A stretch of DNA of 64,000 nt, taken from JAAXGX01 sp965221595. Its GTDB lineage: Bacteria > Acidobacteriota > Vicinamibacteria > Vicinamibacterales > UBA8438. Under the pieces are notes generated by a model. The model searched no databases, was not told where the DNA came from, and was given only the letters and a program-made list of their open reading frames with translations. Below, piece by piece: positions 1-8,519 of this stretch. Each line of letters starts with the position of its first letter. Position 1 is the first letter of the stretch. The DNA is taken from contig OZ244900.1 in assembly GCA_965221595.1 (NCBI GenBank), positions 1,426,001 through 1,490,000 on the forward strand, given 5' to 3'. The position numbers were made by a program, and so were the translations under genes.

Positions 1-1520
1 TCGACCGGTTCCAGGCGTGACCCGGAATCGGCTCGCCGGAACAGCCTGCTGATCTCTCCCTCCGTAGTGGTGTTCTCGTAGCCGACGAATTCCGACTCGC
101 CGGCGGCGCGCATGGATGTGGTCGCGAATGCGTCGGCTCCAACCGCGACGTCAGGCGTCGCGGCGGCAAACGTGTTGCCGGAACCCGCACGTGCACGTGC
201 GCGCTGCGCCTCCAGCGCCTTCTCGAAGCCTGCGCGGTCGACGCCCACTCCGCGCGATTGTGCCAGGTCCTCGATGAAGTCGAGGGGCACGCCGAACGTG
301 TCGTACAGGCGGAACGCGGTCTCGCCCTCGACCGTGCGCGACCCCGCCGCCGCCTCGGTGAGCGCGGCCTCCAGGCGCGGCAGGCCGTCGCGCAGCACCC
401 GCTCGAACTGCTCCTCTTCGCGGCGGACAACCGCGGCGACGACGTCGCGATTCGTCTCCAGCTCGGGGTACGCTGACGCCATCTCGGCTGTCACGACGCC
501 GGTGAGATCGTGGAGGAACGGCTCCGTCAGGCCGAGCTTCTTGCCGTGACGCATGGCCCGCCGCATGATCTTGCGGAGGACGTATCCGCGCCACTCGTTC
601 GAGGGGACCACGCCGTCGGCAATCAGGAACGTGACCGCGCGCAGGTGGTCGGCGATGACGCGCAGCGACACGTCGCGGGCGTCGTCGTCAGGCTGCCCCG
701 CAAGCGGACCGTAGGTCGTCCCAGCGCGCTCGCCGATGGCCGTCAGCAGCGGCGTGAAGAGGTCCGTGTCGTAGTTCGAGAGCCTGCCCTGGAGCACCGC
801 GACGATCCGCTCCAGCCCCATACCGGTGTCGATCGACGGATCCGGCAGCGGCGTCAGCGTCCCGTCCGCCCGGCGCTCGAACTCCATGAAGACGTTGTTC
901 CAGATTTCGACGTAACGGTCGCAGTCGCAGTCGATGCCGCGGCAGGCGGGTGCGGAGCACGGGAGATGATCGCCGCGGTGGTAGTGGACCTCCGAACAGC
1001 GCCCGCAGGGGCCCGTATCGCCCATCGCCCAGAAGTTCTCGGCCGCGCCCATCTCGGCGATGCGTTCGGCCGGGACGAGTTGACGCCAGACGCCGTAGGC
1101 CTCCTCGTCGCGCGGGATGCCGTCCTCGCCCTTGAACACGGTGGCGTAGAGGCGCTCGGCCGGCAGCTTCCAGACCGCGGTGAGCAGCTCCCACGCGAAC
1201 GGGATGGCAGCGGCCTTGAAGTAGTCGCCAAACGAGAAGTTGCCGAGCATCTCGAAGAACGTGTGATGGCGCAGCGAGGGGCCGACGTTCTCGAGGTCGT
1301 TGTGCTTGCCGCTGACGCGCATGCACTTCTGGGAGGAGGTCGCCCGCCGGTAGCTGTCCGTCTCCCGGCCCAGGAACCGGTCCTTGAACTGGTTCATGCC
1401 GGCGTTCGTGAACAACAGGGTCGGATCGTCGGCCGGTACGAGCGGCGAGCTCGGGACCACCCGGTGCCCGCGCTGCTCGAAGAACGTCAGGAAGCTGCTG
1501 CGGATTTCCCCCGAGGTCAT
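1..1520 (-). CDS. alaS: Alanyl-tRNA synthetase, C-terminally truncated by the window edge
   Basis: Charges tRNA-Ala with alanine in the cytoplasm. The reverse-strand reading begins MTSGEIRSSFLTFFEQRGH and runs open to base 1, so about 506 of the usual 870-900 residues are visible. The N-terminal class II aminoacylation domain is typical: the 'FTNAGMNQFKDRFLG' segment, then a cysteine-rich stretch near 'MGDTGPCGRCSE', and near the left edge the 'SEFVGYENTTTEGEI' segment that opens the editing-side half. The DHHA1 part lies outside the window. It starts 27 bases after recX on the same strand and is probably the last or a late gene of the leftward run. The identity is firm; only completeness is unknown. 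Confidence 0.93.
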   Translation of the reverse strand, partial: MTSGEIRSSFLTFFEQRGHRVVPSSPLVPADDPTLLFTNAGMNQFKDRFLGRETDSYRRATSSQKCMRVSGKHNDLENVGPSLRHHTFFEMLGNFSFGDYFKAAAIPFAWELLTAVWKLPAERLYATVFKGEDGIPRDEEAYGVWRQLVPAERIAEMGAAENFWAMGDTGPCGRCSEVHYHRGDHLPCSAPACRGIDCDCDRYVEIWNNVFMEFERRADGTLTPLPDPSIDTGMGLERIVAVLQGRLSNYDTDLFTPLLTAIGERAGTTYGPLAGQPDDDARDVSLRVIADHLRAVTFLIADGVVPSNEWRGYVLRKIMRRAMRHGKKLGLTEPFLHDLTGVVTAEMASAYPELETNRDVVAAVVRREEEQFERVLRDGLPRLEAALTEAAAGSRTVEGETAFRLYDTFGVPLDFIEDLAQSRGVGVDRAGFEKALEAQRARARAGSGNTFAAATPDVAVGADAFATTSMRAAGESEFVGYENTTTEGEISRLFRRADSGSRLEPV

Positions 1521-1546
1521 CGCCCACCTATTCTTTCACAGCGCCG

Positions 1547-2017
1547 TCAGTCGTCACCGCCGCGCGCCCGCGGCGCGGTGTGCCGCGCGAGCGCCGCCCG
1601 GGCCGCCGCAGCGTCGAAGCCTTGACGGATGAGACGGTGGTACAAGCGGCGCAGCGCCACGGGGCTGTCGATGGGCCCGCGCAGGTGCCGGGCGAGGGCG
1701 CGCTCGATCAGCTCGTCCTCGTCGATCTCCCGATAGGCGGCGTCGACGGTGCTGAGCGCCAAGTCGCGCTCGATGCCGCGTCCTTCCAGCTCCCGCAGGG
1801 CGCGCAGGCGGCCGTGCAGGCGGACGTGCGCTGAGCGGTGCGCCAGCACCTGCGCGGTGCGCGCATCATCGAGCGCGCCGGCTTGTCGCAGGCGCCCGAG
1901 GGCGGCCTCGATCGCCGCGCTGTCGAACCCCTTGCGTGAGAGCCGCTCCCTGACCTGCGCCGTGGACAGCTCTCGGCGCGAGAGCATCGCCAGTCCGGCC
2001 GGGTACGGGTCGGGCAT
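1547..2017 (-). CDS. recX: RecX-family regulator of RecA
   Basis: RecX proteins bind RecA filaments and limit recombinase activity. The 156-residue product has the all-helical repeat pattern of the family: 'LSRRELSTAQVRERLSRKGF' near the N terminus, then 'VDAAYREIDEDELIERALARH' and a final 'YHRLIRQGFDAAAARAAL' repeat. The length fits. recA is not adjacent, unlike many genomes; the gene sits instead between ilvE (31 bases upstream) and alaS (27 bases downstream). The recX-alaS order itself is common. Confidence 0.85.
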   Translation of the reverse strand: MPDPYPAGLAMLSRRELSTAQVRERLSRKGFDSAAIEAALGRLRQAGALDDARTAQVLAHRSAHVRLHGRLRALRELEGRGIERDLALSTVDAAYREIDEDELIERALARHLRGPIDSPVALRRLYHRLIRQGFDAAAARAALARHTAPRARGGDD

Positions 2018-2047
2018 CGGCCGCGCGGGCGCCGGTTGGCAGCGAGG

Positions 2048-3016
2048 CTACGGGGTGCCCGCGGCCGCTTCGGCGGCGGCGGGCCGTTCGGCCTCGGGGT
2101 AGACGTAGGTCAGCCAGCCGTGGGTGTCCGGCGCGCGGCCGTTGATGATGTCGAAGAAGCGCTGCTGAATCGCCTCGGTGACGGGCCCGCGTCGGCCGCT
2201 GCCGATGGCGATCTTGTCCACGGAGCGGATCGGCGTGATCTCGGCGGCAGTCCCGGTGAAGAACACCTCGTCGGCGATGTACAACGCCTCGCGCGGCAGC
2301 AGGTCCTCCCGCACCGTGAACCCGAGGTCGCGTGCGATGGTGATGACGACATCGCGCGTGATGCCGGCCAGCGTAGAGGTGCCGATGGGCGGCGTTGCGA
2401 TTATGCCGTCGCGCACCAGGAAGAGGTTCTGGCCGCTGCCTTCGCTGAGGAAGCCCAGCGGGTCCAGGGCGATTCCTTCGGCATAGCCGTGGAGCACCGA
2501 CTCCATCTTGATGAGCTGCGAGTTCGCGTAGTTCGCGGTGGCCTTCGAGAGCGCGGGGAAGCGGTTGGGCGCTCCGCGCCCCCACGAGCTGACCTGGACG
2601 TCGACGCCTTGCTCCAGGGCGTCCTCGCCGAGGTATGCACCCCACTCCCACACCAGGATCGCGACATCGACCGGGCACGAGAAGGGATTGACGCCGAGCG
2701 TGTGGTAGCCGCGATACATGAGCGGCCGGATGTAGCACGCCCGATAGCCGTTGTGCCGAATCGTGTCGAGCACCGCCGTGTGGAGCTCGGCGGGACCGAC
2801 CGGGCATTCCATCCGGTAGATCTTGGCCGAGTCGTACAGCCGCCTGACATGGGCGTCGAGCCGGAAGCAGGCCGCGCCCTTCGGCGTGTCGTAGCAGCGC
2901 GCCCCTTCGAACACGCCGCTGCCGTAGTGAACGACGTGTGCCGCGATGTGGATCTTGGCGTCGGCCCAGTCGACGAACGTGCCGTTCATCCAGATCCTGC
3001 CGGAACCGAAGCTCAT
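2048..3016 (-). CDS. ilvE: Branched-chain amino acid aminotransferase
   Basis: PLP-dependent class IV aminotransferase that interconverts Leu, Ile and Val with their 2-oxo acids. I chose the ATG at 3016 (MSFGSGRIWMNGTFVDWADA) because the longer open frame upstream is arginine-rich with no family similarity; this gives 322 residues, the usual length. The PLP-lysine region is 'SKATANYANSQ', and the substrate/cofactor loop 'LSEGSGQNLFLVRDG' and 'GTSTLAGITRDVVI' follow. The C-terminal tail after 'THGWLTYVYPEAE' is Ala-rich and probably dispensable. It lies 59 bases downstream of the kinase gene and 31 upstream of recX. Confidence 0.92.
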   Translation of the reverse strand: MSFGSGRIWMNGTFVDWADAKIHIAAHVVHYGSGVFEGARCYDTPKGAACFRLDAHVRRLYDSAKIYRMECPVGPAELHTAVLDTIRHNGYRACYIRPLMYRGYHTLGVNPFSCPVDVAILVWEWGAYLGEDALEQGVDVQVSSWGRGAPNRFPALSKATANYANSQLIKMESVLHGYAEGIALDPLGFLSEGSGQNLFLVRDGIIATPPIGTSTLAGITRDVVITIARDLGFTVREDLLPREALYIADEVFFTGTAAEITPIRSVDKIAIGSGRRGPVTEAIQQRFFDIINGRAPDTHGWLTYVYPEAERPAAAEAAAGTP

Positions 3017-3074
3017 CGTTGTCCTGCCAAAGTGTTGTCTGGTGAATACGTTACGACGAATGTCCAGTGTAGCA

Positions 3075-4037
3075 TCACTGGTTTTCACCGCAAAACGGGC
3101 AGCGCCCGGCGCGTGCGTGCAGCGGCTTGTGGCAGTGCCAGCAGAAGGTCGCGCCCGTCGTCTCCGCCGGCCGCCCCCGGCGCGGCGCGGGCCGGGCCGG
3201 GGGCGCGTCCCGGGGCGTCGCCGGCGCGGCACGCCGCTCGCGGCGCGCGCGGACCGTCTCGAGCGCATCGAGAAGCTCTTCCGCGCTGCGGTAGCGCTGC
3301 GACAGGTCGGGCGCCATCGCCTTCATGACGAGGTCGTCGACCGAGGCGGGCAGCGACGGCGCGTGGAACCGCGGCGGCCGCACCAGCTCGCCGCGCATCA
3401 GGCGCTCCAGTCTGGTCGGGGACGGCGCCTCGTAGGGCATCACGCCGGTGAGCATCTGGTACAGGGTAATCCCGAGCGAGTAGATGTCCGATGCGAAGAC
3501 GGCCCGGCCCTCGAACTGCTCCGGCGCCATGTAGGCAGGACTGCCGATGACCGTCGTGCCGCGCGCGGCAAGCTCCAGGAAACGCGACGTTCCGAAGTCT
3601 GCCACCTTCAGCACGCCCGCCTTGGACACGAGCATGTTCGGCGGCCGCAGGTCGCGATGGATGACGCCGTGTCCGTGCGCGTGTCTGACGGCCTCGCAAG
3701 CCTGCCGGGCGAAATCGAGAGCCTCCCGCAGGTCCAGCGCCCCGCCGCCGATGACGTCCTCGAGCGTGTCTCCTGGCACGTACTCCATGACGATGAAGAA
3801 GACGTTGTCCTGCTTCTCGGCGGTCGCTATGGAGACGATGTTGGGGTGGTCGAGCGTCGCCAGCAGGCGCGGCTCACGCAGCAGCTCGGCGAAGTCGATG
3901 TTCTGGCGGTGGGGTACCTTGATCGCCACTTCCTTGTCGATCCAGGTATCCCTGGCGAGGTACACGGCAGCGAACCCGCCGCTGCCGAGGGGGCCGACGA
4001 TCTGATACTTGCCGAGCGTCTGACCTCGGTGCAGCAT
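3075..4037 (-). CDS. Serine/threonine protein kinase with C-terminal zinc ribbon
   Basis: Hanks-type kinase, 320 residues. Visible motifs in order: Gly-rich loop 'LGSGGFAAVY' (about residues 17-26), the lysine of 'EVAIKVP', catalytic 'VIHRDLRPPNMLV' (about residue 127), 'VADFGTS' and 'AYMAPEQF'. All key catalytic residues are present, so it should be active. There is no transmembrane segment or extracellular sensor; the protein ends in a short double CxxC zinc ribbon ('CWHCHKPLHARAGRCPFCG'), so it is probably cytosolic. The zinc ribbon may bind a partner or substrate; that is inference. It sits inside the leftward housekeeping run between rsmE and ilvE. Confidence 0.88.
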   Translation of the reverse strand: MLHRGQTLGKYQIVGPLGSGGFAAVYLARDTWIDKEVAIKVPHRQNIDFAELLREPRLLATLDHPNIVSIATAEKQDNVFFIVMEYVPGDTLEDVIGGGALDLREALDFARQACEAVRHAHGHGVIHRDLRPPNMLVSKAGVLKVADFGTSRFLELAARGTTVIGSPAYMAPEQFEGRAVFASDIYSLGITLYQMLTGVMPYEAPSPTRLERLMRGELVRPPRFHAPSLPASVDDLVMKAMAPDLSQRYRSAEELLDALETVRARRERRAAPATPRDAPPARPAPRRGRPAETTGATFCWHCHKPLHARAGRCPFCGENQ

Positions 4038-4079
4038 GCGGAACGGCGCCAGTATAGAGCAAGGCGGCGAGCTGGCAGG

Positions 4080-4826
4080 CTAGAGCTCACCCCACACGTA
4101 CTGCAGTATCGCCAGCGCGGCGGCGGGTGCCGCAGCGGCCGGCAGCGTGCGCGAGCCGAGCGTCAGGAGTCTGAAGTCGGCGGCGACGGCTGCGTCGACC
4201 TCGGCGGCCGTCCAGCCCCCCTCGGGCCCGACCGCGATCGTGGCCAACGCCGGGGGCGGCTGGTCGGCCAGCGTCCGGATGCCGGCATGCGGGGCGGTGA
4301 CGGCCGGCTCGACCAGCATGACGCCCAGACCGCCGCGTTCGCGCGCCAAGAGCCCGGCGAACCGGATCGGCGGCTTCACCGCGGGCACCACCGCGCGGCG
4401 GCACTGTCTGGCGGAAGCGACGGCGACGGCCTGCCAGCGGCCGACCGCCCGCTCGAGGCTGGTCGCCGTCGAGCCGGGGTGGCTGCGGGCGGTGATGATC
4501 GGCTGGATGGCGCGCACGCCCAGTAGGGTGGCGTCGCGCACCACCGTGTCGGTCGTCCGGCCCTTGAGGATCGCCAACGCCAGCTCCAGGTCCACCGCCG
4601 GCTCGCGGACCGGCTGCACCGCCTCCACGGTGCGGATCGAGACCCCGCGGCGGTCGGCCGCCTGGACACGCGCCACGAACTCGCGACCACGGCCGTCGAA
4701 GGCGTGCACGGTTGCGTCGCGACGCAGCCGCAGCACGTGCCTGAGGTGGTGGGCCTCGCCGGGCGGCAGCGCCACCGTCTGGCCGATTCCGGACGCATCG
4801 GGCGCGTAGAAGCGGTGTGTCGTCAT
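4080..4826 (-). CDS. rsmE: 16S rRNA (uracil-1498-N3)-methyltransferase RsmE
   Basis: SPOUT-fold enzyme that methylates U1498 of 16S rRNA using S-adenosylmethionine. The 248-residue protein shows the N-terminal PUA-like part ('HHLRHVLRLRRDATVHAFDG'), the central 'LAILKGRTTDTVVRDATLLGV' segment, and the C-terminal knot 'AVGPEGGWTAAEV' followed by 'LGSRTLPAAAAP', where most homologues have LRxETA. The start codon shares one base with the prmA stop (TGATG), so the two are translationally coupled; prmA-rsmE adjacency is common. Confidence 0.92.
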   Translation of the reverse strand: MTTHRFYAPDASGIGQTVALPPGEAHHLRHVLRLRRDATVHAFDGRGREFVARVQAADRRGVSIRTVEAVQPVREPAVDLELALAILKGRTTDTVVRDATLLGVRAIQPIITARSHPGSTATSLERAVGRWQAVAVASARQCRRAVVPAVKPPIRFAGLLARERGGLGVMLVEPAVTAPHAGIRTLADQPPPALATIAVGPEGGWTAAEVDAAVAADFRLLTLGSRTLPAAAAPAAALAILQYVWGEL

Positions 4827-5692
4827 CAGTGCCCGCTGCGACGCGGCGCCGCGTCACGGACGGCCAGCGTGAGGGCGACCCAGTCGTCCTCGGCATGGCG
4901 GGCGACCAGCGTCCCCGTGCGCCCGAGCGCACGACGCACGCCGGCCTCTTCCGGCGCGGTGATGCCGCCCAGCACGAGGAAACCGTCGGATACGAGCCGC
5001 CCGAGCGCCGCGCCGTGGTGCGCGACCAGCGTAGCGTTGAGGTTCGCCAGGACGATTGTCGCGGGCTGCAGATCGGCCCGGCGGAAGTCGTCGCACCGCA
5101 CCTGCACGCGGCGCGACGCCGCGTTCAGCGCGACGTTGGTCAGGGCCGTTGATACCGCGTCGCGGTCCGAGTCGACCGCCACGACGGCTGCGGCCCCGCG
5201 CAGGGCCGCTGCAATGGCCAGTACGCCCGATCCGGTCCCGACATCGAGGACGCTGCGGTTCGCCAGCGGCAGCGCCTGCAACGCGCGCAGGCACAGGCGT
5301 GTCGAGGCGTGATGTCCCGTGCCGAAGCCCATCGAGGGGCGGATGACGACCAGCGTGCCGTCGTCCGGCTCGGCGGGCACGTCCCACGGCGGGGCGACCA
5401 CGATGTCGCCGATCCGGACCGCCGTCAGAGCGGCCTGGCTGCGGGCCGCCCAGTCGTCGTCGGGAACCTCGACGGCCGCTGCCGTCACGCCAGCCGCCCC
5501 GAACTGCCGCACGAGCGCCCGGTACGCGTCGTCGCGATCGGCGGCGGAAAAGAAGTGGATGCGGCGCTTCACCGCGCCGAGCAGCTCGACCGCGAACGGC
5601 TGGAAGTCGTCGAGCAGCGCGTCGAGGAGCGGGATCAGATCGGGCCGCCGGGCGGGTGTCCGCACGTCGAGTGCCGGGCGCCCATCAACCAA
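4826..5692 (-). CDS. prmA: Ribosomal protein L11 methyltransferase PrmA
   Basis: Methylates ribosomal protein L11 in the cytoplasm. The class I methyltransferase SAM-binding motif 'VLDVGTGSGVLAIAAALRG' is clear, preceded by 'PSMGFGTGHHASTRLCL' (substrate/SAM loop) and followed by the NPPY-like 'VLANLNATL'. At 288 residues it is the expected size. It overlaps dnaJ by 8 bases and rsmE by one, so it belongs to the same transcript. Confidence 0.92.
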   Translation of the reverse strand: MVDGRPALDVRTPARRPDLIPLLDALLDDFQPFAVELLGAVKRRIHFFSAADRDDAYRALVRQFGAAGVTAAAVEVPDDDWAARSQAALTAVRIGDIVVAPPWDVPAEPDDGTLVVIRPSMGFGTGHHASTRLCLRALQALPLANRSVLDVGTGSGVLAIAAALRGAAAVVAVDSDRDAVSTALTNVALNAASRRVQVRCDDFRRADLQPATIVLANLNATLVAHHGAALGRLVSDGFLVLGGITAPEEAGVRRALGRTGTLVARHAEDDWVALTLAVRDAAPRRSGH

Positions 5693-6821
5693 ACATGTCC
5701 CTCACGCGGTCGAAGAACGGGCGGTCTTCCTTGTCCGGCCGGGAGGTCGGCGCGCTGGACTGCTGCGGCATCGTCAGCTGGAGTTCTTCGACCAGCTTCC
5801 GTTGCTCCGCGGAGAGGTCGGTCGGGACGTCGACCCTCACGTTGACGTAGAGGTCTCCCCGGCCGCGTCCCGAGACGTGCGGCATGCCCTTCCCGCGCAG
5901 ACGGAAGCGGCTGTGCGGCTGGGTACCCTTGGGAATCTCGAGCGTGTCGTCACCGTTCAGCGTCGGCACCGTGATGCTGCCCCCCAGCACCAGGGTGGGA
6001 TAGGTGACGGGCACTTCGCACCACAGGTCGTCGTCCTCGCGGTGATAGAACGGGTGCTCCGCGACGTGCACGATGACGAAGAGATCGCCGGGCGCGGCGC
6101 CGGGATCGCCGTGCTCGCCCTCCCCGTGCAGGCGCAGCCGCTGGCCGGTCGCAATGCCCGCCGGAATCTTGACGGTCAGCTTCCGTTCGCGCTCGACACG
6201 TCCCTGGCCGCGGCACTCCGGGCACGGATCCACAATGACGCGCCCCTGGCCGCGGCAGTGCCCGCAGGTGCGGGCGACGGTCAGGAAACCCTGCTGGAAG
6301 CGCACCTGGCCCCTGCCCTGGCATTGGGGACAGGTCTGGGGGGCGCGGCCCCTGGAGCCCGAGCCGTCGCAGCGGGTGCAGGCCTCCAGACGCGGTATCT
6401 TGAGCACCGTCTCGGTGCCGGCGGCGGCGTCGGCGAACTCGATCTGCAGGTCGTAGCGCAGATCGGCACCGCGCGCCGGTCCGGACCGGCGGCCCTGGCC
6501 GAAGCCGCCGAATCCGAAGATGTCGCCGAGGTTGCCCAGGATATCGCCGAAGTCGGCGAAGATCGTGGGGTCGAAGCCCTGCGCCCCGCCCGCGCGGTCG
6601 ACGCCGGCGTGACCGAACTGATCGTAGCGGCTGCGTTTCGCGCCGTCAGCCAGCACGGCGTAGGCCTCGGCCGCCTCCTTGAAGCGTTCCTCGGCCTGGG
6701 CGTCGCCCGGGTTCCGGTCGGGGTGGTACTTGAGTGCCAGCTTCCGGTAGGCGCTCTTGATCTGTTGATCGTCCGCCGAGCGGGGGACGCCCAGAACCTC
6801 GTAGTAGTCTCGCTTGCTCAC
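5685..6821 (-). CDS. dnaJ: Chaperone protein DnaJ
   Basis: Hsp40 co-chaperone that stimulates the DnaK ATPase and delivers clients. The 378-residue protein has the full type I layout: J domain with HPD ('KYHPDRNPGD', residues 5-70), a Gly/Phe-rich linker ('FGFGGFGQGRRSG'), four CxxCxGxG zinc repeats (CTRCDGSG, CPQCQGRG, CGHCRGQG, CPECRGQG) and the C-terminal beta-sandwich domains. It overlaps grpE by 4 bases. dnaK is not in this window, so the chaperone set is split. Confidence 0.96.
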   Translation of the reverse strand: MSKRDYYEVLGVPRSADDQQIKSAYRKLALKYHPDRNPGDAQAEERFKEAAEAYAVLADGAKRSRYDQFGHAGVDRAGGAQGFDPTIFADFGDILGNLGDIFGFGGFGQGRRSGPARGADLRYDLQIEFADAAAGTETVLKIPRLEACTRCDGSGSRGRAPQTCPQCQGRGQVRFQQGFLTVARTCGHCRGQGRVIVDPCPECRGQGRVERERKLTVKIPAGIATGQRLRLHGEGEHGDPGAAPGDLFVIVHVAEHPFYHREDDDLWCEVPVTYPTLVLGGSITVPTLNGDDTLEIPKGTQPHSRFRLRGKGMPHVSGRGRGDLYVNVRVDVPTDLSAEQRKLVEELQLTMPQQSSAPTSRPDKEDRPFFDRVRDMFG

Positions 6822-7363
6822 GCCTTCGCCACCCTCACCATGGCCGGCCGCAGCAGGCGTCCCGCCAGCAGGTAGCCGCGCCGGAGCTCACCGATGATCT
6901 GCCCCTCTGCGTGCTCGCTGCTCACTTCGTGGGCCACTGCCTGGTGGTAGTGCGGGTCGAAGTCCCGGCCCGCCGTGTCGATGGGCACCACGCGCCGCCT
7001 GGCCAGCAGCTCGAGCAGCTGCCTGTGAATCAACTCCACCCCCGTGCGATAGGCGGCCGCCGCCGCGGTGTCCGCGCCGCTCTCGAGCGCGCGCTCCAGG
7101 TTGTCGACAATGGGCAGGAGCTCGGTGAGGAGGTCGGCGGCAGCCGCCTCGTCAGCCGCCGCGCGCTCCCGATCGACGCGCTTGCGGTAGTTGTCCAGCT
7201 CGGCGGTCTTGCGCTGCAGCAGGTCGCGGTACTCGTCGCGCTCGCGGGCGAGATCGTCCAGCGCCGTGACCGGCGGCGGCTGCTCGTCGGCGGCGGGCGG
7301 CGGGGTGACTTCGGCCGGCGCTGCTGCTGGTTCAGACTTCTCCGGTTTCGTGTCGTCTGTCAT
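6818..7363 (-). CDS. grpE: Nucleotide exchange factor GrpE
   Basis: ADP-release factor for DnaK. After an acidic, Pro/Ala-rich N-terminal tail, the 181-residue protein has the long coiled coil ('RDLLQRKTAELDNYRKRVDR') and the C-terminal beta domain with 'DPHYHQAVAHEVS' and 'GYLLAGRLLRPAMVRVA'. Its start lies 32 bases inside the end of hrcA, an unusually long overlap that suggests strict coupling. Confidence 0.93.
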   Translation of the reverse strand: MTDDTKPEKSEPAAAPAEVTPPPAADEQPPPVTALDDLARERDEYRDLLQRKTAELDNYRKRVDRERAAADEAAAADLLTELLPIVDNLERALESGADTAAAAAYRTGVELIHRQLLELLARRRVVPIDTAGRDFDPHYHQAVAHEVSSEHAEGQIIGELRRGYLLAGRLLRPAMVRVAKA

Positions 7364-8453
7364 TGGCGGGCGGCGGCGTCCCCGGCGCGAAGAGCACCCG
7401 GCTGACGGCGCGGGAGACGCTGTCGACGGCCGAGATCGCCCGCGAGTAACGCATCCGGCGCGGACCGATCACGCCGACGCTGCCGGTCCGCTGACCGTCG
7501 GAGTACGGAGACATCACCATGCTGAAGCCCCGCATCTCCGGCGAGACGTGCTCGGTCCCGATCACCACCGTCAGGCCCGATCCGTCGAGGTACTCGTTCA
7601 GCAGCCGGACGAGCCGATCCTTCTTCTCGATCATCGAGAGCAAGGCGCGCAGCATCTCGAACGGCACCTGGGCCTCGTCCTCGGAACCCGAAACCTGCTC
7701 CACCAGAAAGCCGGCTCCCTCGAGGAACAGCGTGTTCTGCGGCACGACGTCCTCGAGCGTCGAGCTGGCCAGGCGCAGGGCGCGCGACAGAAGCTGGTCG
7801 CAGAGCATGCGTTCCTGGCGCAGTTGATCCGCCACGGTGGCGCGCACGTTCCACAGCAGCATCCCGGCGAACTCGCGATTCAGATAGGCCGCACCGCGGC
7901 GCAGCTCGCTGGCCGGTATCCGCTCACCCAGGTCGACCACCTTGTGCACCACCTCGTCTCCGTCTGCGCTGACGACGACGAGAATGCGTGATCCGTCCAG
8001 GGGGACGAACTCGATGTGCCGGAAGGCACCGCCCGACGTCGGCAGCAGTGCGAAGCCGAGCTGGTGGGAGGCAAGCGACAGCTCGTGCGAAACGTTCGAC
8101 AACACGTCGCTCACCGTACCCGCCTGCCGCAGGCGGGCCTCCACGTCGGGCCTGGGCTGCGGAGTCGGCCGCGACTCGAGCAGCAGGTCGACGTAGGCGC
8201 GGTAGCCGCGGTCGGTGGGCACGCGGCCGGAGGACGCGTGCGGCTGGTGTACGTAGCCCAGTGCCTCCAGGGTCGCGAGCACGTTGCGAACCGTTGCCGA
8301 CGACCAGGCAAAGCCGCCGTACCGGGTCAGCCAGAGCGAGGAGACCGGGGCCCCCTTGTCGATGTACTGTCTGACCAGGCCCGCGAGTATGCTCCGTGAC
8401 CGGTCGGACAACTCGTCGTCGTACGCGGTCTCGCGCGCTGGATGAGGAGCCAT
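7332..8453 (-). CDS. hrcA: Heat-inducible transcription repressor HrcA
   Basis: HrcA represses class I heat-shock operons by binding CIRCE. The 373-residue protein has the N-terminal winged helix ('PVSSLWLTRYGGFAWSSATVRNVLATLEALGY' region), then 'SSGRVPTDRGYRAYVDLL' and the GAF-like C-terminal half. It heads the run hrcA-grpE-dnaJ. I see no CIRCE inverted repeat in the 66 bases before it, only a TATAAT on the reverse strand at 8475-8480, so autorepression through CIRCE is not evident here. Confidence 0.93.
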   Translation of the reverse strand: MAPHPARETAYDDELSDRSRSILAGLVRQYIDKGAPVSSLWLTRYGGFAWSSATVRNVLATLEALGYVHQPHASSGRVPTDRGYRAYVDLLLESRPTPQPRPDVEARLRQAGTVSDVLSNVSHELSLASHQLGFALLPTSGGAFRHIEFVPLDGSRILVVVSADGDEVVHKVVDLGERIPASELRRGAAYLNREFAGMLLWNVRATVADQLRQERMLCDQLLSRALRLASSTLEDVVPQNTLFLEGAGFLVEQVSGSEDEAQVPFEMLRALLSMIEKKDRLVRLLNEYLDGSGLTVVIGTEHVSPEMRGFSMVMSPYSDGQRTGSVGVIGPRRMRYSRAISAVDSVSRAVSRVLFAPGTPPPANDRRHETGEV

Positions 8454-8474
8454 GGCCCGGATGGAACTGCCGGC

Positions 8475-8480
8475 ATTATA
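8475..8480 (-). promoter_or_regulatory. Candidate -10 box for the hrcA operon
   Basis: A perfect TATAAT on the reverse strand, 21 bases before the hrcA start and inside the only gap between xdhC and hrcA. The predicted -35 position (8498-8503) is GC-rich and does not match TTGACA, so this is a partial promoter signature only. Confidence 0.35.
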
Positions 8481-8519
8481 CCAGTCCGGTCCGGATGCCG
8501 GGCCGCCGCGGGTGCGTCG

